Source: Agromyces sp. H66 (GTDB lineage Bacteria > Actinomycetota > Actinomycetes > Actinomycetales > Microbacteriaceae). From it: DNA of 64,000 nt. Position numbers and translations under genes: made by a program. Shown in pieces: positions 1 to 8,784 of this stretch (the first letter of the stretch is position 1; each line of letters starts with the position of its first letter). The stretch is from assembly GCF_004959775.1 (NCBI RefSeq), contig NZ_SJZG01000013.1, positions 48,186 to 112,185 on the forward strand, read 5' to 3'. Below the pieces are notes generated by a model. That model did no database searches, was not told the origin of the DNA, and saw only the letters and a list, made by a program, of their open reading frames with translations.

Positions 1-1
1 G

Positions 2-355
2 TTCACTGATGCATCCCTGCACGAGCTCGGTGCCCGCATCCGCGAGGTGTACGCCAGCGGTCAGCCGACGCAGGACCGGCTCCTGACTCTCGTGGATGAC
101 GCGTTCCTGAGCGAGCTCGGCTCGTCGATCGCTGGGCAGCTGGGTGGCCGAGTCGGAGTCGCGCCGCGTCTGTATCTGCGACGGCTGGTTGACATCCTGG
201 ATCGGGCTGACCAGTTCGAGGAGTACGAGCCGAGACGGGACGCGCTCGGTGCGATTCCCGCCGCAGACATGACCGAGGCCGAGCTCGCGGTCACTCGGTT
301 CGGCGGCAAGCATGCGCCGGCCGGGGGAGTGGATGATGTCGAGCTCGACGTCTGA
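2..355 (+). CDS. brxD: BREX ATP-binding protein BrxD-like, C-terminal fragment
   Basis: This is the 3' end of a gene that begins upstream of the window; 117 residues are readable in an open frame from base 2 to the TGA at 353-355. The stretch PRLYLRRLVDILDRADQF, followed by a predicted Asp/Glu-rich tail, resembles the C-terminus of the BrxD/DUF2791 P-loop ATPases of type 2 BREX phage-defence loci, as I remember them. The nucleotide-binding domain lies off the window. The next gene, a BrxHI-like helicase, overlaps it by about 20 bp, which is the usual brxD-brxHI order and supports the call. The rest of the BREX set (pglW, pglX, pglY, pglZ) would have to lie to the left and cannot be seen here. 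Confidence 0.6.
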   Translation, partial: FTDASLHELGARIREVYASGQPTQDRLLTLVDDAFLSELGSSIAGQLGGRVGVAPRLYLRRLVDILDRADQFEEYEPRRDALGAIPAADMTEAELAVTRFGGKHAPAGGVDDVELDV

Positions 356-2441
356 TCGAGGCGGGCCCGGCGATCAACTGAGCGCGGCAATCGAGTACCA
401 CATCGTCAACGCGTTGGCGTGGACGCAGCTGCGGCCCTTGCAGCAGGCATCCATCGCTCCGGTGCGATCCGGTGCCGACTGCCTCCTCATTGCCCCCACG
501 GCTGGTGGCAAGACCGAGGCAGTGATGTTCCCGGTGCTCTCGAACATGGTCGACGAAGGATGGCGTGGACTCACGGTCATCTATGTCACCCCGCTGAAAG
601 CGCTGCTCAACAACCTGCACCCCAGGCTGGAGACATACGCGGCGTGGGTGGGGCGTCGGGTCGGGCTCTGGCATGGCGACATCGGCGATGGTGAGCGCAG
701 GCGGATTCTCGCCGACCCGCCGGACGTGCTCCTCACTACGCCTGAATCGCTCGAGGCGATGCTCGTATCGCGACGGGTCGACCACCGGTCGTTCTTCGCG
801 ACCGTGCGCGCGATCGTCATCGACGAACTCCACGCATTCGCGTCGGCGGACCGGGGCTGGCACCTCCTGGCAGTGCTCGAGCGGATCCAGCGACTCGCGG
901 GGCGACGCATCCAGCGAATCGGGCTGTCCGCGACGGTGGGAAACCCGGACGAGATCCTGACGTGGATGCAAGGCTCGAATGCCTCGGCCGGGGTCGACCG
1001 CCAAGTCGTTGCTGACGGAGGCGGCGCAGCATCCGCCCCCGATGTCACGCTTGACTACGTCGGCTCGGTCGAGAACGCCGCCGAGATCCTTTCGCGGCTG
1101 TATGTCGGCGAGAAGCGCCTGGTGTTTTGCCAATCTCGGGCGCAGGCCGAGGAGCTCGCGTTCGAGCTACGTCAGCGACGCGTGACGACGTTCGTCTCAC
1201 ACTCCTCATTGTCGGTGGATGAACGCCGCCAATCTGAGCGGGCATTCGCCGAAGCGCGAGATTGCGTCATCGTCGCGACATCCACGCTCGAGCTCGGGAT
1301 CGACATCGGCGACCTTGATCGCATGGTCCAGATCGACGCACCATTCAGCGTCGCGTCGTTCCTGCAACGACTCGGACGCACCGGCCGGCGCGCTGGGACC
1401 GCGCGGAACGCACTTTTCCTCGCCACGGACCTCGACACCTTCCTCCGTGCCGCTGGTCTCCTTCATCTCTGGTCGCGCGGCTACGTGGAGCCTGTGCTTC
1501 CGCCGCCGCATCCACGACACATCGCCGCCCAGCAGCTCCTGGCGCTCGCGCTGCAGGAGGGACGGTTCCCCGCGAACGGTTGGCATGACTGGTGGTCGGG
1601 GTGCGCCGTGATGGATGGCGCCGAGGAGGTGCTCGACTACCTGCGCGCCGAACAGTACCTCGTCGAGGATGGCGGGTTCCTCTTCATCGGGCCTGCGGCA
1701 GAACGCGAGTTCGGTCGTCGCTACTTCATGGATCTGCTGTCCTCCTTCGTCGCCGACCTCGAACTGCGTGTGGTCGCCGGTGTGCGCGAGATCGGATCGG
1801 TATCCCCGCTGTCGATGACTCGGGACGTCGTCGACAGCCGGAAACCGCTCTTGCTGGCAGGTCGCGCGTGGAAGGTGCAATCGGTCGACTGGCAGAAGCA
1901 TGAAGTTGTGGTGAGTGAGGATCCCGAGAAGGGCAAGGTTCGGTGGGCCTCCGAGCCGATCGCCGAGTCATTCGAGATGATGCGTGCTCGTCGTGAGGTG
2001 CTCCTCGGGGTCGACCCCGCGGTGAAGCTGTCGAAGCGAGCCGTCGTGCGGCTCGAGGGCGGACGGACGCTGCATGGCGAGCGCGTTGACGACGGCGGGC
2101 TGGTGATGCAGCGCGGTGGCACGGCGGTCAGGTTCTGGACCTGGGCCGGATTGCGGGCGAATCAGACGCTGATCGCAGGGATGGGGCTGTCTGACTCGGC
2201 AACGGCGGCGAACGAAGGCATCCTTCTCCCGGTCGATATCGGAGTCGCCGACGTGCGTGGCGCGGACGTGCGGGACGCCGTGCCGTGGATCAGCCCCGAC
2301 GCGGTGGCGGGGCTGAAGTTTTCGGCGGCCCTGCCGGGCGGGCTGGCTCAGGAGACGCTCGCTGAGCGGTTTGCCGATCGGGTCGGGGCCATGGAGATCG
2401 TGACGGACGGGATCGTGATGGCCTCGGGCAGCGAAGACTAG
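336..2441 (+). CDS. brxHI: Lhr-like DEAD/DEAH helicase, BrxHI-like (BREX)
   Basis: This is a superfamily 2 helicase of about 701 residues. Visible motifs are Walker A (APTAGGKTEA), motif II DELH (VIDELHAF), SAT in motif III (GLSATVGNP) and the motif VI block QRLGRTGRRAG. The C-terminal third carries no recognised domain. Start choice: ATG codons exist at 312, 333 and 336; GGGGGAG at 323-329 is best spaced for 336. It overlaps the upstream BrxD-like gene, so the two are probably co-translated. By context it is the helicase of a type 2 BREX system, although its precise role in exclusion is not established. A free-standing Lhr-type helicase is the alternative. Confidence 0.72.
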   Translation: MSSSTSDRGGPGDQLSAAIEYHIVNALAWTQLRPLQQASIAPVRSGADCLLIAPTAGGKTEAVMFPVLSNMVDEGWRGLTVIYVTPLKALLNNLHPRLETYAAWVGRRVGLWHGDIGDGERRRILADPPDVLLTTPESLEAMLVSRRVDHRSFFATVRAIVIDELHAFASADRGWHLLAVLERIQRLAGRRIQRIGLSATVGNPDEILTWMQGSNASAGVDRQVVADGGGAASAPDVTLDYVGSVENAAEILSRLYVGEKRLVFCQSRAQAEELAFELRQRRVTTFVSHSSLSVDERRQSERAFAEARDCVIVATSTLELGIDIGDLDRMVQIDAPFSVASFLQRLGRTGRRAGTARNALFLATDLDTFLRAAGLLHLWSRGYVEPVLPPPHPRHIAAQQLLALALQEGRFPANGWHDWWSGCAVMDGAEEVLDYLRAEQYLVEDGGFLFIGPAAEREFGRRYFMDLLSSFVADLELRVVAGVREIGSVSPLSMTRDVVDSRKPLLLAGRAWKVQSVDWQKHEVVVSEDPEKGKVRWASEPIAESFEMMRARREVLLGVDPAVKLSKRAVVRLEGGRTLHGERVDDGGLVMQRGGTAVRFWTWAGLRANQTLIAGMGLSDSATAANEGILLPVDIGVADVRGADVRDAVPWISPDAVAGLKFSAALPGGLAQETLAERFADRVGAMEIVTDGIVMASGSED

Positions 2442-2478
2442 TCACTCGCCTTTGTCACCCCTGCCATGTCGCCCTGCG

Positions 2479-3783
2479 CTAACCAAGCTGGAACTGCTCA
2501 GCGACGAGCGCGGTGTCCAGGACGACGGTCGATCCGTCGGGATCGAAGCCGAGCGCTTCATAGCCATCGACGTTGATGATCCGTCGAAGCGCCGCGATGG
2601 TCGGGTCGACCCTCGAGTCGGGCAGATTGAGCGAGTCTGCGAGCGCCGCCTTCGGAGCGCGGCCTCCCCCCTCGTAGAGCACAGTCAGCGCCGAGATCAC
2701 CACATCTGTATCAAGCGCCCGGCGCCCGGCGCGCGCCTGTTGCAGTCGGAATCGTGCTGATTTCGTGAGCTCGAGAGCGTGAGGGTGAGGTTCCCGGTGG
2801 GTGTGGAGGGGCGCGGGGGTATCGTTCACCAGAGTCTCGTGCACTGAAGACCCGTCGAAGAGCGTGCGGTCGAGGCCGGAATCGCGCACGATATTCTGCA
2901 GGTACTGGGCGGTGCGCTCTCGGGTCAACTCGGATCGAGGCGTCGACGCCGGGTCGAGCTCCGGATGGTCCCAGTGCAGGTCGTCGGTTTCACGTCGGAT
3001 TCGCCGGAACAACTCGCGCTCGCCGCTTCGCCCGCTCCTTGGCACACGAACATTCATGGCAAGGGTGATTGCGTCGTATTGAGCCTGCATCGACGACGTG
3101 ACGGCTCCAGTTCTCAGGAGAATCTGGAGCTGCGCGAGTTCGCCTCCAATCGTGTCCAGGAGCCGTTCGAAATCGCTCGCTGGCGTAGCGGACGAACTCT
3201 CCACCCCAGCAGGAGGAGGGGAGGCATCCGGCTCGTCACGATTGGGGGGAGATGACGATCCATCCCGCTCTGATTCGAGCCGCTCCAGGCGAAAGCGAAC
3301 GATCAAGAAGCCATCCACGCCACGTTCAGTCCACCACTTCTTCACGAGGAAGAGCCCGCCATAGGCGTATCCGCTTTTCGGCGAAAGCGGTGACTTATGC
3401 TTTGCTCCGCGGGTGACACGGACCGGAAGGCCGCGACTCATGCTTGTAATGAGGGCGCCGTTTCCGTCCCTCTCGGGATCTTGATCGGCGATCTGCCTGC
3501 CGTTCGCTCCGCGCCCACCCTGACCGGTGTAGATGATGACGTCGCCGTGGTCCTTGTCGTCGACATAGCCGCCGGAGAGGACGATGGAGTCTGCCCCCTC
3601 GGCCGGAGTACCGCTAATCCCCGCTTGATTCGGCGGGTGGACGCCCGCCTCGCGAAGTGCTACCCGGTTCTCAAACCAGGACCCAACGGTGACCTCTGGG
3701 ATTGAGCCGAATGTACGGGAGGAGCGTAATGGTCGCGAGTATCGGGAGCGGGGTCTTGGAGGCACGAGGTAATCATGTCCCAT
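2479..3783 (-). CDS. SRA/YDG-domain protein with PglZ-like C-terminal winged helix
   Basis: The product has 434 residues. Residues about 24-170 form an SRA-YDG domain: FGSIPEVTVGSWFENR, then SGGYVDDKDHGDVIIYTGQG with the typical GG-Y-D-D-G-D-IYTG pattern. SRA domains bind modified cytosine in DNA and often target modification-dependent restriction enzymes. A low-complexity Pro/Ser linker follows (about 185-205), then a helical region, and the last 80 residues (DTDVVISALTVLYEGGGRAP to the end) look like the C-terminal winged helix of type 2 BREX PglZ phosphatases; this is recollection, not a search. No HNH, PD-(D/E)XK or other nuclease motif is evident. It is convergent with the BREX-like helicase (37 bp gap) and divergent from the broken gene at 3827. 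It is likely a modified-DNA sensor in the defence island. Confidence 0.65.
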   Translation of the reverse strand: MGHDYLVPPRPRSRYSRPLRSSRTFGSIPEVTVGSWFENRVALREAGVHPPNQAGISGTPAEGADSIVLSGGYVDDKDHGDVIIYTGQGGRGANGRQIADQDPERDGNGALITSMSRGLPVRVTRGAKHKSPLSPKSGYAYGGLFLVKKWWTERGVDGFLIVRFRLERLESERDGSSSPPNRDEPDASPPPAGVESSSATPASDFERLLDTIGGELAQLQILLRTGAVTSSMQAQYDAITLAMNVRVPRSGRSGERELFRRIRRETDDLHWDHPELDPASTPRSELTRERTAQYLQNIVRDSGLDRTLFDGSSVHETLVNDTPAPLHTHREPHPHALELTKSARFRLQQARAGRRALDTDVVISALTVLYEGGGRAPKAALADSLNLPDSRVDPTIAALRRIINVDGYEALGFDPDGSTVVLDTALVAEQFQLG

Positions 3784-4570
3784 TCGTACGACGACCGAAC
3801 GGCACGAACTGACGCCGCGCTGCCGAATGCCTCATCCTGAGTACATGAACCGGATCCCACGCATTCGATTCGATGCGCTCGCTGCGTATGCCCGCCCAAC
3901 CGCCGCGCCTCTGCCCTCTGATGAGGTTGCGTGGTACCAGAACGAAGACTGTGACGTCCTTGGCGTTCTTAGGGAGGACGCAAGCTTGCAGTACTCAGGG
4001 GCGATCTTTGCAAGGGATCCACTGGGGAGGTTTCAGTTGGTGTCGCACACAGACTCTTTCGACACCCTAGAGCGCGCTGTTGCGGCCATGCACATGGCAG
4101 CCTCGGACGCAACCGCCGAGGTCGAGCGTACGCCGCGCCTGCATGGTGACGAGACAGGCCCGGTCGACTTCTTTGCCCCACGTGTATCGGTGGAAAAGAT
4201 GCATCCTCGCTTCCGGTTGATCGAGTCCGGGAGAGGCCATAACGCTGCCCGGGAGATCATTTCGAGCCTGATGCGGTGCTACGACGACAGAGACGGGAAC
4301 TTCGTCGAACAGTTTCAATCCACAGGGTTCGACGCGCGGATCTGGGAACTCTATTTGTACGCTCTTCTAATTGAGGCGGGCTACTCAGTGTCATTTCCAG
4401 ATCAAGCACCGGATCTGCTCGCGATTGGCCGCGAACATCGCTTTGGCATCGAAGCAACGACCATCAACCCATCAATCATCAACGGGCAAACGGTCGACGC
4501 CCCGCGGCCGAAGACGCCACAAGAAGTCGACGACTACTTCGCCAACTACCTGCCAATTCGCTTTGCAGGT

Positions 4571-4578
4571 CCGTTGAC
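4571..4578. repeat. Target site duplication, left copy
   Basis: CCGTTGAC directly abuts the left end of the insertion sequence and is repeated at 5928-5935. An 8-bp duplication is usual for the IS256 family. The copy lies inside codons of the interrupted gene and keeps its reading frame. Confidence 0.93.
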
Positions 4579-5927
4579 GGGTGTGTCCGATAAACGGTGG
4601 ATCTGGCGTGGCGGTCATTAGTTGATTCGGCCGTCGAACGTGATCGCGAACGCGTTCAGCGCCGGCTTCCACCTCGTGACCCAGCGTGCCCGGCCGCGCC
4701 CGGTCGGGTCAAGCGAGCGCGTCACGAGGTAGAGGCACTTCAGCGCTGCGGCGTCGTTCGGGAAATGCCCTCGCGCCCGAACCGCGCGGCGGTAGCGGGC
4801 GTTGAGCGATTCGATCGCGTTGGTTGAGCAGATGATGCGGCGGATCTCGATGTCGTAGTCCAGGAACGGGATGAACTCCGCCCACGCGTTCTGCCACAGC
4901 TGCCGGATCGCCGGGTACATGGTGCACCACTTCTCGGCGAACTCGTCGAACCGGGCCCGCGCCGCGGCCTCGGTCGGCGCCGTGTACACCGGGCGCAGAT
5001 CGCGGGCGATCTGGTCCCAGTACTTCCGGGACGCGTACTTGAAGGTGTTCCGGATCAGATGGATGATACACGTCTGAACCGTCGCGAGCTCCCACGTCGT
5101 GTTGATCGACTCGGCCAGCCCCTTCAGCCCGTCGCACACCACGATGCACACATCCTCGACGCCGCGGTTCTTGATCTCGGTGAGCACCCCGAGCCAGAAC
5201 TTCGCGCCCTCGCCGCCGTCGCCGGCCCAGATGCCGAGGATGTCGCGTTCGCCGGCGGTGGTGACGCCGACCGCGACGTAGAACGGCTTGTTCCGGACCT
5301 GCCCGTCACGGACCTTCACCACGATCGCGTCGATGAAGACCACCGGGTACACCCGATCCAGCGGCCGGTTGGACCATTCCGTGAGCTCGTCGAGCACCTT
5401 GTCCGTGATCCGGCTGATCGTGTCCTTCGACACCTGTGCACCGTAGACGTCGTCGAAATGCGCGGCGACCTCACCGGTCGTCAGGCCGCGGGCGGTCAAC
5501 GACAGCACGATCTCGTCGATGCCGTCCAGCCGGCGCTGCCGCTTCCGCACGATCTTCGGCTCGAACGACCCGTCCCGGTCCCTGGGCACCTGGATCTCGA
5601 CCGGGCCGACCTCGGTCAGCACGGTCTTCGCCCGCGTACCGTTGCGGGCATTCACGCCCGGCGCGGCGCCGTGCTTGTCGTAACCGAGGTGCTCGGTCAG
5701 CTCGGCCTCGAGCGCGGTCTCCAGCACGGTCTTCGTCAGGCTCCCAAGCAACCCGCCCGGCCCCACGAGGCTGACGCCCTGCTCCTTGGCCTGCGCGAGC
5801 AACTGCTTCGCGATCTGCTGCTGATCGATGATCTCTCCCGTCACAGGATCGATCATCTCGATGACATCGGTCATCGCCCTTCCTTTCGGTCAGGCCAAGC
5901 CAGATCCACCGTTAATCAGACAGTCCC
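4579..5927 (-). mobile_element. IS256-family insertion sequence, complete, 1349 bp
   Basis: The element starts GGGTGTGTCCGATAAACGGT. Its other end, read on the complementary strand, is GGGACTGTCTGATTAACGGT. Both continue GGATCTGG, so the terminal inverted repeats are about 28 bp with a few mismatches. It is flanked by perfect 8-bp direct repeats (4571-4578 and 5928-5935). It holds a single transposase gene on the minus strand. Intact ends, intact transposase and an intact target duplication indicate a recent insertion that may still be active. Confidence 0.95.
4618..5874 (-). CDS. IS256 family transposase
   Basis: The protein has 418 residues, the usual length for this family, and appears full length. 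The DDE triad is visible in context: Asp in VVFIDAIVVKVRDG, Asp in VCIVVCDGLKGL, and Glu in CSTNAIESLNARYR, with the C/H-type CIIHLIRNTFKY motif between the second Asp and the Glu. It catalyses copy-paste transposition of the surrounding element through a circular intermediate, as known for the family. It starts at ATG 5874, about 53 bp inside the right terminal repeat, and is transcribed opposite to the gene it interrupts. Confidence 0.97.
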   Translation of the reverse strand: MTDVIEMIDPVTGEIIDQQQIAKQLLAQAKEQGVSLVGPGGLLGSLTKTVLETALEAELTEHLGYDKHGAAPGVNARNGTRAKTVLTEVGPVEIQVPRDRDGSFEPKIVRKRQRRLDGIDEIVLSLTARGLTTGEVAAHFDDVYGAQVSKDTISRITDKVLDELTEWSNRPLDRVYPVVFIDAIVVKVRDGQVRNKPFYVAVGVTTAGERDILGIWAGDGGEGAKFWLGVLTEIKNRGVEDVCIVVCDGLKGLAESINTTWELATVQTCIIHLIRNTFKYASRKYWDQIARDLRPVYTAPTEAAARARFDEFAEKWCTMYPAIRQLWQNAWAEFIPFLDYDIEIRRIICSTNAIESLNARYRRAVRARGHFPNDAAALKCLYLVTRSLDPTGRGRARWVTRWKPALNAFAITFDGRIN

Positions 5928-5935
5928 CCGTTGAC
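5928..5935. repeat. Target site duplication, right copy
   Basis: CCGTTGAC, identical to 4571-4578, follows the right end of the IS256-family element. Joining either copy to the sequence after 5935 restores the broken reading frame. Confidence 0.93.
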
Positions 5936-6609
5936 GGCGAAGCTTGGCAAGCGCTACTGGGATCGTCCCGAAGTAGCTCGGTGTCCATTTGTCATCGCGA
6001 TCCAGGACTTTCACGATGGGATGTCGATGACATATAGCGTTGGGGCGCTCCAGGCATACTTGTACGGATTGACGGTTGATGCGGGCGACAATCTCGTTGC
6101 CAACCCGACGACTGAGCATCGATGGGGCTCGAAAGTAGTGCCCTCAGGCTTCTTCGACTTGCCTGACGCAGAGCACGTTAGCGCCGTTTTGTTCAATGGC
6201 GCGGGAACGCTTTCAAAGTTCAATCGAATCGGTGTTGCAGCCGGGTTCGGGTCTTCCGACACCACGATCGTTCACGTGGGCTATCGGCTCGATCCTGAGA
6301 CGCCCGCAAGTCCTGTGAGGTTTGCGGAGGAGGTGACGCCGGGACGGGAAGAACGATGGGTGGACGGGCTGAATGTCTTCCATAACCCCCGCGCGCTGCA
6401 GCCACTCCCGTTCGGCGCTCTCCCAGGTACCTGGATGCCGGCGAACTCAGCATGCGCTATCCCCGCGGCCATCTCTTCTCGAGCCGTACCGGCGTCATCA
6501 ATCACCGCGATAGCGGGAAGCCTGAACGGGGGCGGGACTGATTGTCTTGTCCCGCGCCAGCCTCGATTGAGTCGGCTCGCACCGATCGATTCGCAGTGGC
6601 GAATAGCAG

Positions 6610-8631
6610 CTAACCGATAATGGCGTCATGCAGCACGATCCGCGCCAGCTCGTCCTCGCCGCCGGGCAGGACCCAATAGTGCAGCCGGCGCGCCGAGGGC
6701 GTGTTGCGCTCGATGGCGCAGCGCATGGCGTGGGCGCCGTCGTCGCGAACGACGTACGGTGAGCCGCCCGCATCCGACGTGCGGAGGCGGTGGACCTCGC
6801 GACCGTCCAGCCGCTCCGCGCGGCCGGTGAGCACGTCGACGACGGCCTTCATCGCCTTTGCGAACTTGTCGGCGTCGAGGGATTCCAGGGAGGCAGCGAA
6901 GTCCGCGCCGACGACATACGTCGGGAGCGGGTAGGCGACTTTGTCGCAGGCCGGGATGCGCTCGACCCACGCACAGCAGATCTCGTGCCGCACCCACGCC
7001 TCGGCGTCGATGAAGTCCGCACGACCGGCGAGCGCCGGCCGGCCCGAACCGTCCACCGCAGCCGACCCGCGCCGCGCGTACTCGCGGAGGCGGCGGGCAG
7101 CATCCGCCCGGTCGCCGCGCAGCCTGCCGAGCTCGGCGCGGAGCTCGGCGTTCTCCGCGAGCAGTTCGCGCGCGCGGCGGCGGTCCAGCTCAGACCCTGT
7201 GCGGAGCCGCGACAGCGCCGAGTCGGAGACGCCCGCGTCGGCGAGGCGCTGCTCGGCGGCGAGGCGGCGGGCCCGCTCCGCCTCGAGTTCGAGCTGCGTC
7301 GCCTGCAGCGCCGAGCGCGCCGACGGGCCGGGAACGGCGGCTGGCGCCGGCCCGAGCAGACGCGCCGCGACAGACGCGGGCGTCGTCGAGTCAGACGCGG
7401 ACGCGGCATCCGGAACCGAGGCAGACACGACCCGGCGCGGCCCCGGCCCTGGCAGCGGCCGGGGTGCCGCGACGGCGGGCGCGCCGGCTGCCGCACCATC
7501 GGGTTCGGGCGGTGCAGTGGCATCCGTCGACTCCACCGGCTGGGCAGCCAGCGGCGACGTTGTCGACTCCGCCGCCGGGCGCTGCGCGTCGAGCGCCTCG
7601 AGCTGCGCCTCGACCGCCTGCGAGTCATCCGACGAGCCGGTCGGCAGCGGACGATCCTCCCGCAGCCACGGTGTGCCGCCGGCGATGAGCGTGAGCGGCG
7701 GCACGATCGGTTCGTCGTCGTCCACGTCGGAGAGGCGCAGGTGCAGCGCCCCGGTCGACAGGTGCACGACCCGCGCCGCGACGACCTCGCCCTCGCTGAG
7801 CAGCAGGTCGACGCGGTCGAGCGGATTCGGCGATACATCCGTGCCGTGCACCCTGCTGCGATGCGACGGATGCAACGCCAGCTCGGCCTCGTCGCCGTCG
7901 ACCGCGGTCACCAGGGCGAGCGTGACCGACGCGTGCGGGAACGCGTCGGCGAGGTCGGCATCGGATGCCGCGAGCTCGTCGACGACCAGGCGGTTCGTGT
8001 CCTCGTCGAGCGTGCCCGACACGCGGCATCCCTCGGCGAGGAGCCACTCGAGCGGCGTCGGGGGAGCCGTGAGCTCGGCCCAGATCGTCGACATGCCGCC
8101 GTCGTCGTGCACGACGAGCGCGCGCGAACCGCCCGCGATGAAGCCGCGCATCTCGCCCGTGACCCGGCGGGTGCGGGCCGGCGTGTGCGCGAACAGCCCG
8201 GCCGCGTGGGCGTGGGCGACCGCGTCGGAGACGAGCTGATCGAGCGCCCGTCCCGGAGCGCCGCGGCCAGGGAAGCGCAGCGGCGACCGCCGCCAGTCGG
8301 GATCGGCGGCGAGGCCCACCGGGTACGAACGGCCCGCACCTCCGTACACCTGCAGCATGTCGGGCAGCAGGTCGTCGAGGTGCATGCTCAGCTCGCCCGT
8401 CGGCAGCACGGCCACGTCGGCGACGTCGCCGACCTCGTCGAGCAGGCGCTGCGGATCGAGGGGCACGGATGCCGCGACATCCGTGCCGTTCGAACCGTGC
8501 GTGGTGGTCACCAGCACGAGCGGGCGTGTGCGCGTCGGGTCGAGAATGCGGGCGGCGAGGCGCTCGGTCTCGGCGAGCGTGGTGATGCGCTCGGCGGTGC
8601 GCGGGCGTGTTGTCGAGGTGGGGCTCGTCAT
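6610..8631 (-). CDS. Large hypothetical protein with coiled coil
   Basis: The 673-residue product belongs to no family I recognise. Residues 1-330 look globular, with alternating beta/alpha character (LVLVTTTHGSNG, ALVVHDDGGMSTIW, GEVVAARVVHLSTGALHLRL). An Ala/Pro/Ser/Thr-rich linker follows (about 340-440), then a charged heptad-like region LQATQLELEAERARRLAAEQ continuing through ENAELRAELGRLRGDRADAA (about 440-530). A Cys/Trp-containing C-terminal domain includes ICCAWVERIPACDK and ends near a His/Asp-rich motif (LARIVLHDAIIG). There is no signal peptide or membrane segment. It stands alone between the broken gene and the DUF1778 antitoxin. The mix of N-terminal globular domain, coiled coil and C-terminal domain would suit a sensor or effector, but no function can be assigned. 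Confidence 0.75.
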   Translation of the reverse strand: MTSPTSTTRPRTAERITTLAETERLAARILDPTRTRPLVLVTTTHGSNGTDVAASVPLDPQRLLDEVGDVADVAVLPTGELSMHLDDLLPDMLQVYGGAGRSYPVGLAADPDWRRSPLRFPGRGAPGRALDQLVSDAVAHAHAAGLFAHTPARTRRVTGEMRGFIAGGSRALVVHDDGGMSTIWAELTAPPTPLEWLLAEGCRVSGTLDEDTNRLVVDELAASDADLADAFPHASVTLALVTAVDGDEAELALHPSHRSRVHGTDVSPNPLDRVDLLLSEGEVVAARVVHLSTGALHLRLSDVDDDEPIVPPLTLIAGGTPWLREDRPLPTGSSDDSQAVEAQLEALDAQRPAAESTTSPLAAQPVESTDATAPPEPDGAAAGAPAVAAPRPLPGPGPRRVVSASVPDAASASDSTTPASVAARLLGPAPAAVPGPSARSALQATQLELEAERARRLAAEQRLADAGVSDSALSRLRTGSELDRRRARELLAENAELRAELGRLRGDRADAARRLREYARRGSAAVDGSGRPALAGRADFIDAEAWVRHEICCAWVERIPACDKVAYPLPTYVVGADFAASLESLDADKFAKAMKAVVDVLTGRAERLDGREVHRLRTSDAGGSPYVVRDDGAHAMRCAIERNTPSARRLHYWVLPGGEDELARIVLHDAIIG

Positions 8632-8740
8632 CGTTCATCCCTCCGGCCAGGGGATCGTGGGTTCACGGTATCGGCGACCGCCGTCGGTGGCGGTTCTCTG
8701 CTGCGCGCGTTCAGTTCTCGGTCAGAGTCAGCGGATTGAG

Positions 8741-8763
8741 GTGTACGCACCACGTATGTACAC
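8741..8763. promoter_or_regulatory. Inverted repeat operator and -10 box upstream of DUF1778 antitoxin
   Basis: GTGTAC (8741-8746) and GTACAC (8758-8763) form an inverted repeat with an 11-nt centre. The right arm overlaps TACACT, a good actinobacterial -10, 22 nt upstream of the antitoxin ATG. Autorepression through this palindrome is inferred from the family's habit. A similar GTGTAC/GTACAC core precedes the VapB-like gene at 57810. Confidence 0.5.
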
Positions 8764-8784
8764 TGTCCAAAGGTGGTGAGAGAG

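Larger units (their letters stand above)
3827..6541 (+). pseudogene. Unknown protein gene, disrupted by IS256-family insertion and a frameshift
   Basis: The first part runs from ATG 3827 (an internal ATG at 3845 is an alternative start) for 248 codons to 4570. The insertion sequence and one target copy occupy 4571-5927, and the frame resumes exactly at 5928 (ccg ttg acg gcg aag). Removing 4579-5935 restores a continuous protein reading FAGPLTAKLGKRYWDRPE. A second lesion, a net loss of one base near 6428, shifts the frame. After it, the frame reading YLDAGELSMRYPRGHLFSS continues to a TGA at 6539-6541. The repaired product would be about 450 residues. I do not recognise the family. PDLLAIGREHRFGIEATT could be a degenerate PD-(D/E)XK-like core, but that is weak. 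Its divergent neighbour is the SRA protein, so a defence role is possible. Confidence 0.75.

Noticed and set aside
6790..8739. Long open frame on the plus strand opposite the 673-residue gene
   Set aside because: Its composition is Arg-rich and repetitive, typical of the antisense of a GC-rich gene, and the minus-strand gene has a sensible domain-like layout.
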